This document shows positions 20,697 through 21,613 of a stretch of DNA of 21,613 nt, one piece after another (positions within the stretch are counted from its first letter, which is position 1; every line of letters starts with the position of its first letter). The notes below the pieces were generated by a model. It was not told the origin of the DNA and ran no database searches. It saw only the letters and a list, made by a program, of their open reading frames with translations. Source of the stretch: JBBRMQ01 sp038230775 (GTDB lineage: Bacteria; Acidobacteriota; Thermoanaerobaculia; Gp7-AA8); NCBI GenBank assembly GCA_038230775.1, contig JBBRMQ010000047.1, positions 1-21,613 of the forward strand. The letters are read 5' to 3'. A program made the translations under genes and the position numbers.

Positions 20697-21613
20697 ATGA
20701 CCACAACGATCGAAACCCGTGACCGCCTGACCCCTGGCGCCGCCAGCAGCTCTCTCGTGGAGTGGCACTACGCGCCATCGCTGGAGGCGACGGATCACGT
20801 CAAGATCCAGAAGCGCTACAACCTCTTCATCGGCGGTGAATTCGTCGAGCCGCATTCGAAGAAATGGTTCGAGACGATCAATCCGGCGACGGAAGAGACA
20901 CTCTCGGAGATCGCGGAAGCGGATGCCGACGACGTCGATCACGCGGTGCGCGCGGCGCGGCGCGCGTACGACAGAGTGTGGAAGAAGCTCGCGCCGAGCG
21001 AGCGCGCGAAGTACATCTTCCGCATCGCGCGGCTGATTCAGGAAAAGTCACGTGCGCTCGCCGTCGCCGAGACGATGAACGGCGGCAAGCCGATCAAGGA
21101 ATCGCGCGACATCGACATCCCGCTCGCCGCCGCGCACTTTTTCTACTACGCGGGTTGGGCAGACAAGCTCGAGTACGCGTTCCCGAACCGGAATGTCGCG
21201 CCGGTCGGTGTGGCGGGGCAGATCATTCCGTGGAACTTCCCGCTGCTGATGGCGGCGTGGAAGATCGCGCCCGCGCTCGCCGCCGGCAACACGGTCGTGT
21301 TGAAGCCCGCGGAGACCACGTCGATCACGTCGCTGATGCTGGCCGAGATCATCCAGGAAGCCGGGTTGCCGCCGGGCGTGGTGAACATCATCACCGGGGC
21401 CGGTGCGACGGGCGCAGCGCTCGTTTCGCATCCGGGCGTGGACAAGATCGCCTTCACCGGATCGACGGAGGTCGGCAAGCGCATCCAGCGCTCGCTGGCC
21501 GGCACGAAGAAGAGGCTCACGCTCGAGTTAGGCGGCAAAGCGCCGAACATCGTGTTCGAGGACGCGCCGATCGATCAGGCCGTCGAAGGCATCATCAACG
21601 GCATCTACTTCAA
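20697..21613 (+). CDS. NAD(P)-dependent aldehyde dehydrogenase, truncated by the window end
   Basis: The frame is open from ATG 20697 to the last base (305 complete codons). After an N-terminal extension of about 40 residues comes the ALDH fold: NLFIGGEFVEP, then FETINPATEE, the coenzyme-binding QIIPWNFPLLMAAWKIAPAL and NTVVLKPAE, the FTGSTEVGK glycine loop, and LTLELGGKAPNIVF, whose Glu is the general base. The catalytic Cys lies beyond the window. The sequence resembles retinal/betaine/acetaldehyde-type ALDHs. Behind deoC it most likely oxidises acetaldehyde to acetate (inference). No Shine-Dalgarno is visible at the chosen ATG, and the 24-base stretch between the repeat and the start holds no clear promoter. 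Confidence 0.92.
   Translation, partial: MTTTIETRDRLTPGAASSSLVEWHYAPSLEATDHVKIQKRYNLFIGGEFVEPHSKKWFETINPATEETLSEIAEADADDVDHAVRAARRAYDRVWKKLAPSERAKYIFRIARLIQEKSRALAVAETMNGGKPIKESRDIDIPLAAAHFFYYAGWADKLEYAFPNRNVAPVGVAGQIIPWNFPLLMAAWKIAPALAAGNTVVLKPAETTSITSLMLAEIIQEAGLPPGVVNIITGAGATGAALVSHPGVDKIAFTGSTEVGKRIQRSLAGTKKRLTLELGGKAPNIVFEDAPIDQAVEGIINGIYF

Noticed and set aside
19755..20942. Minus-strand open frame running across deoC and the heptad repeat
   Set aside because: It crosses two clear genes and translates the repeat into a low-complexity LHSAFC stretch; it is a shadow.

Overview
The window is a high-GC, gene-dense bacterial chromosome segment. It comes from an outer-membrane-bearing organism: it has a TonB-dependent receptor, a second beta-barrel-like secreted protein, a Tat substrate and several Sec signal peptides. 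An actinobacterial-style fused 2-oxoglutarate decarboxylase (Kgd type), a YpdA-like flavoprotein, a receptor with an N-terminal carboxypeptidase-regulatory-like domain and a eukaryote-length deoxyribose-phosphate aldolase together suggest Acidobacteriota or a neighbouring phylum. That placement is inference; no rRNA or tRNA gene is present to settle it. No phage, integrase, transposase or CRISPR array is seen.

Layout. Bases 3-1816 (+): the C-terminus of a Cys/Met-metabolism PLP enzyme, then a small CPxCC/coiled-coil protein coupled to an agmatinase/arginase-family hydrolase. 1911-3379 (-): a TerB-like protein coupled by an ATGA overlap to a YpdA-like reductase. 3446-8891 (+): TonB-dependent receptor, a small GCSID-motif protein, a Tat-exported Ntn-type asparaginase, and two coupled stand-alone receiver-domain proteins. 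9034-14132 (-): a tight operon read GNAT acetyltransferase, PAP2 phosphatase, Kgd. 14151-17052 (+): thioredoxin 2, an AI-2E-family membrane protein and a secreted barrel-like protein. 17233-19608 (+): an NHLP/Os1348-like small protein and a secreted protein of 12 Kelch-like repeats. 19632-end (+): deoC and a truncated aldehyde dehydrogenase, a plausible route from deoxyribose-5-phosphate through acetaldehyde to acetate.

The most unusual content is non-coding. Nearly every longer gap holds a structured repeat, and two classes can be told apart. Class 1 (four copies: 1820, 6590, 8929, 13688) has two hairpins in tandem between CTGTGTG and CACACAG borders; copies differ by compensated base-pair swaps. 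One copy lies in frame inside the acetyltransferase gene, and two sit exactly at the two convergent gene junctions. Class 2 (five copies: 460, 15681, 17068, 17478, 20587) is an inverted repeat whose arms are built from tandem 7-8 bp units (GGTTGTC, AGCTGGGA, AGGTCGG, GAATGCA). The unit sequence changes from locus to locus while the architecture is kept. I do not recognise either class as a named element. Several genes also start 6-9 bases after a TANNNT box without a Shine-Dalgarno, which suggests leaderless transcripts.
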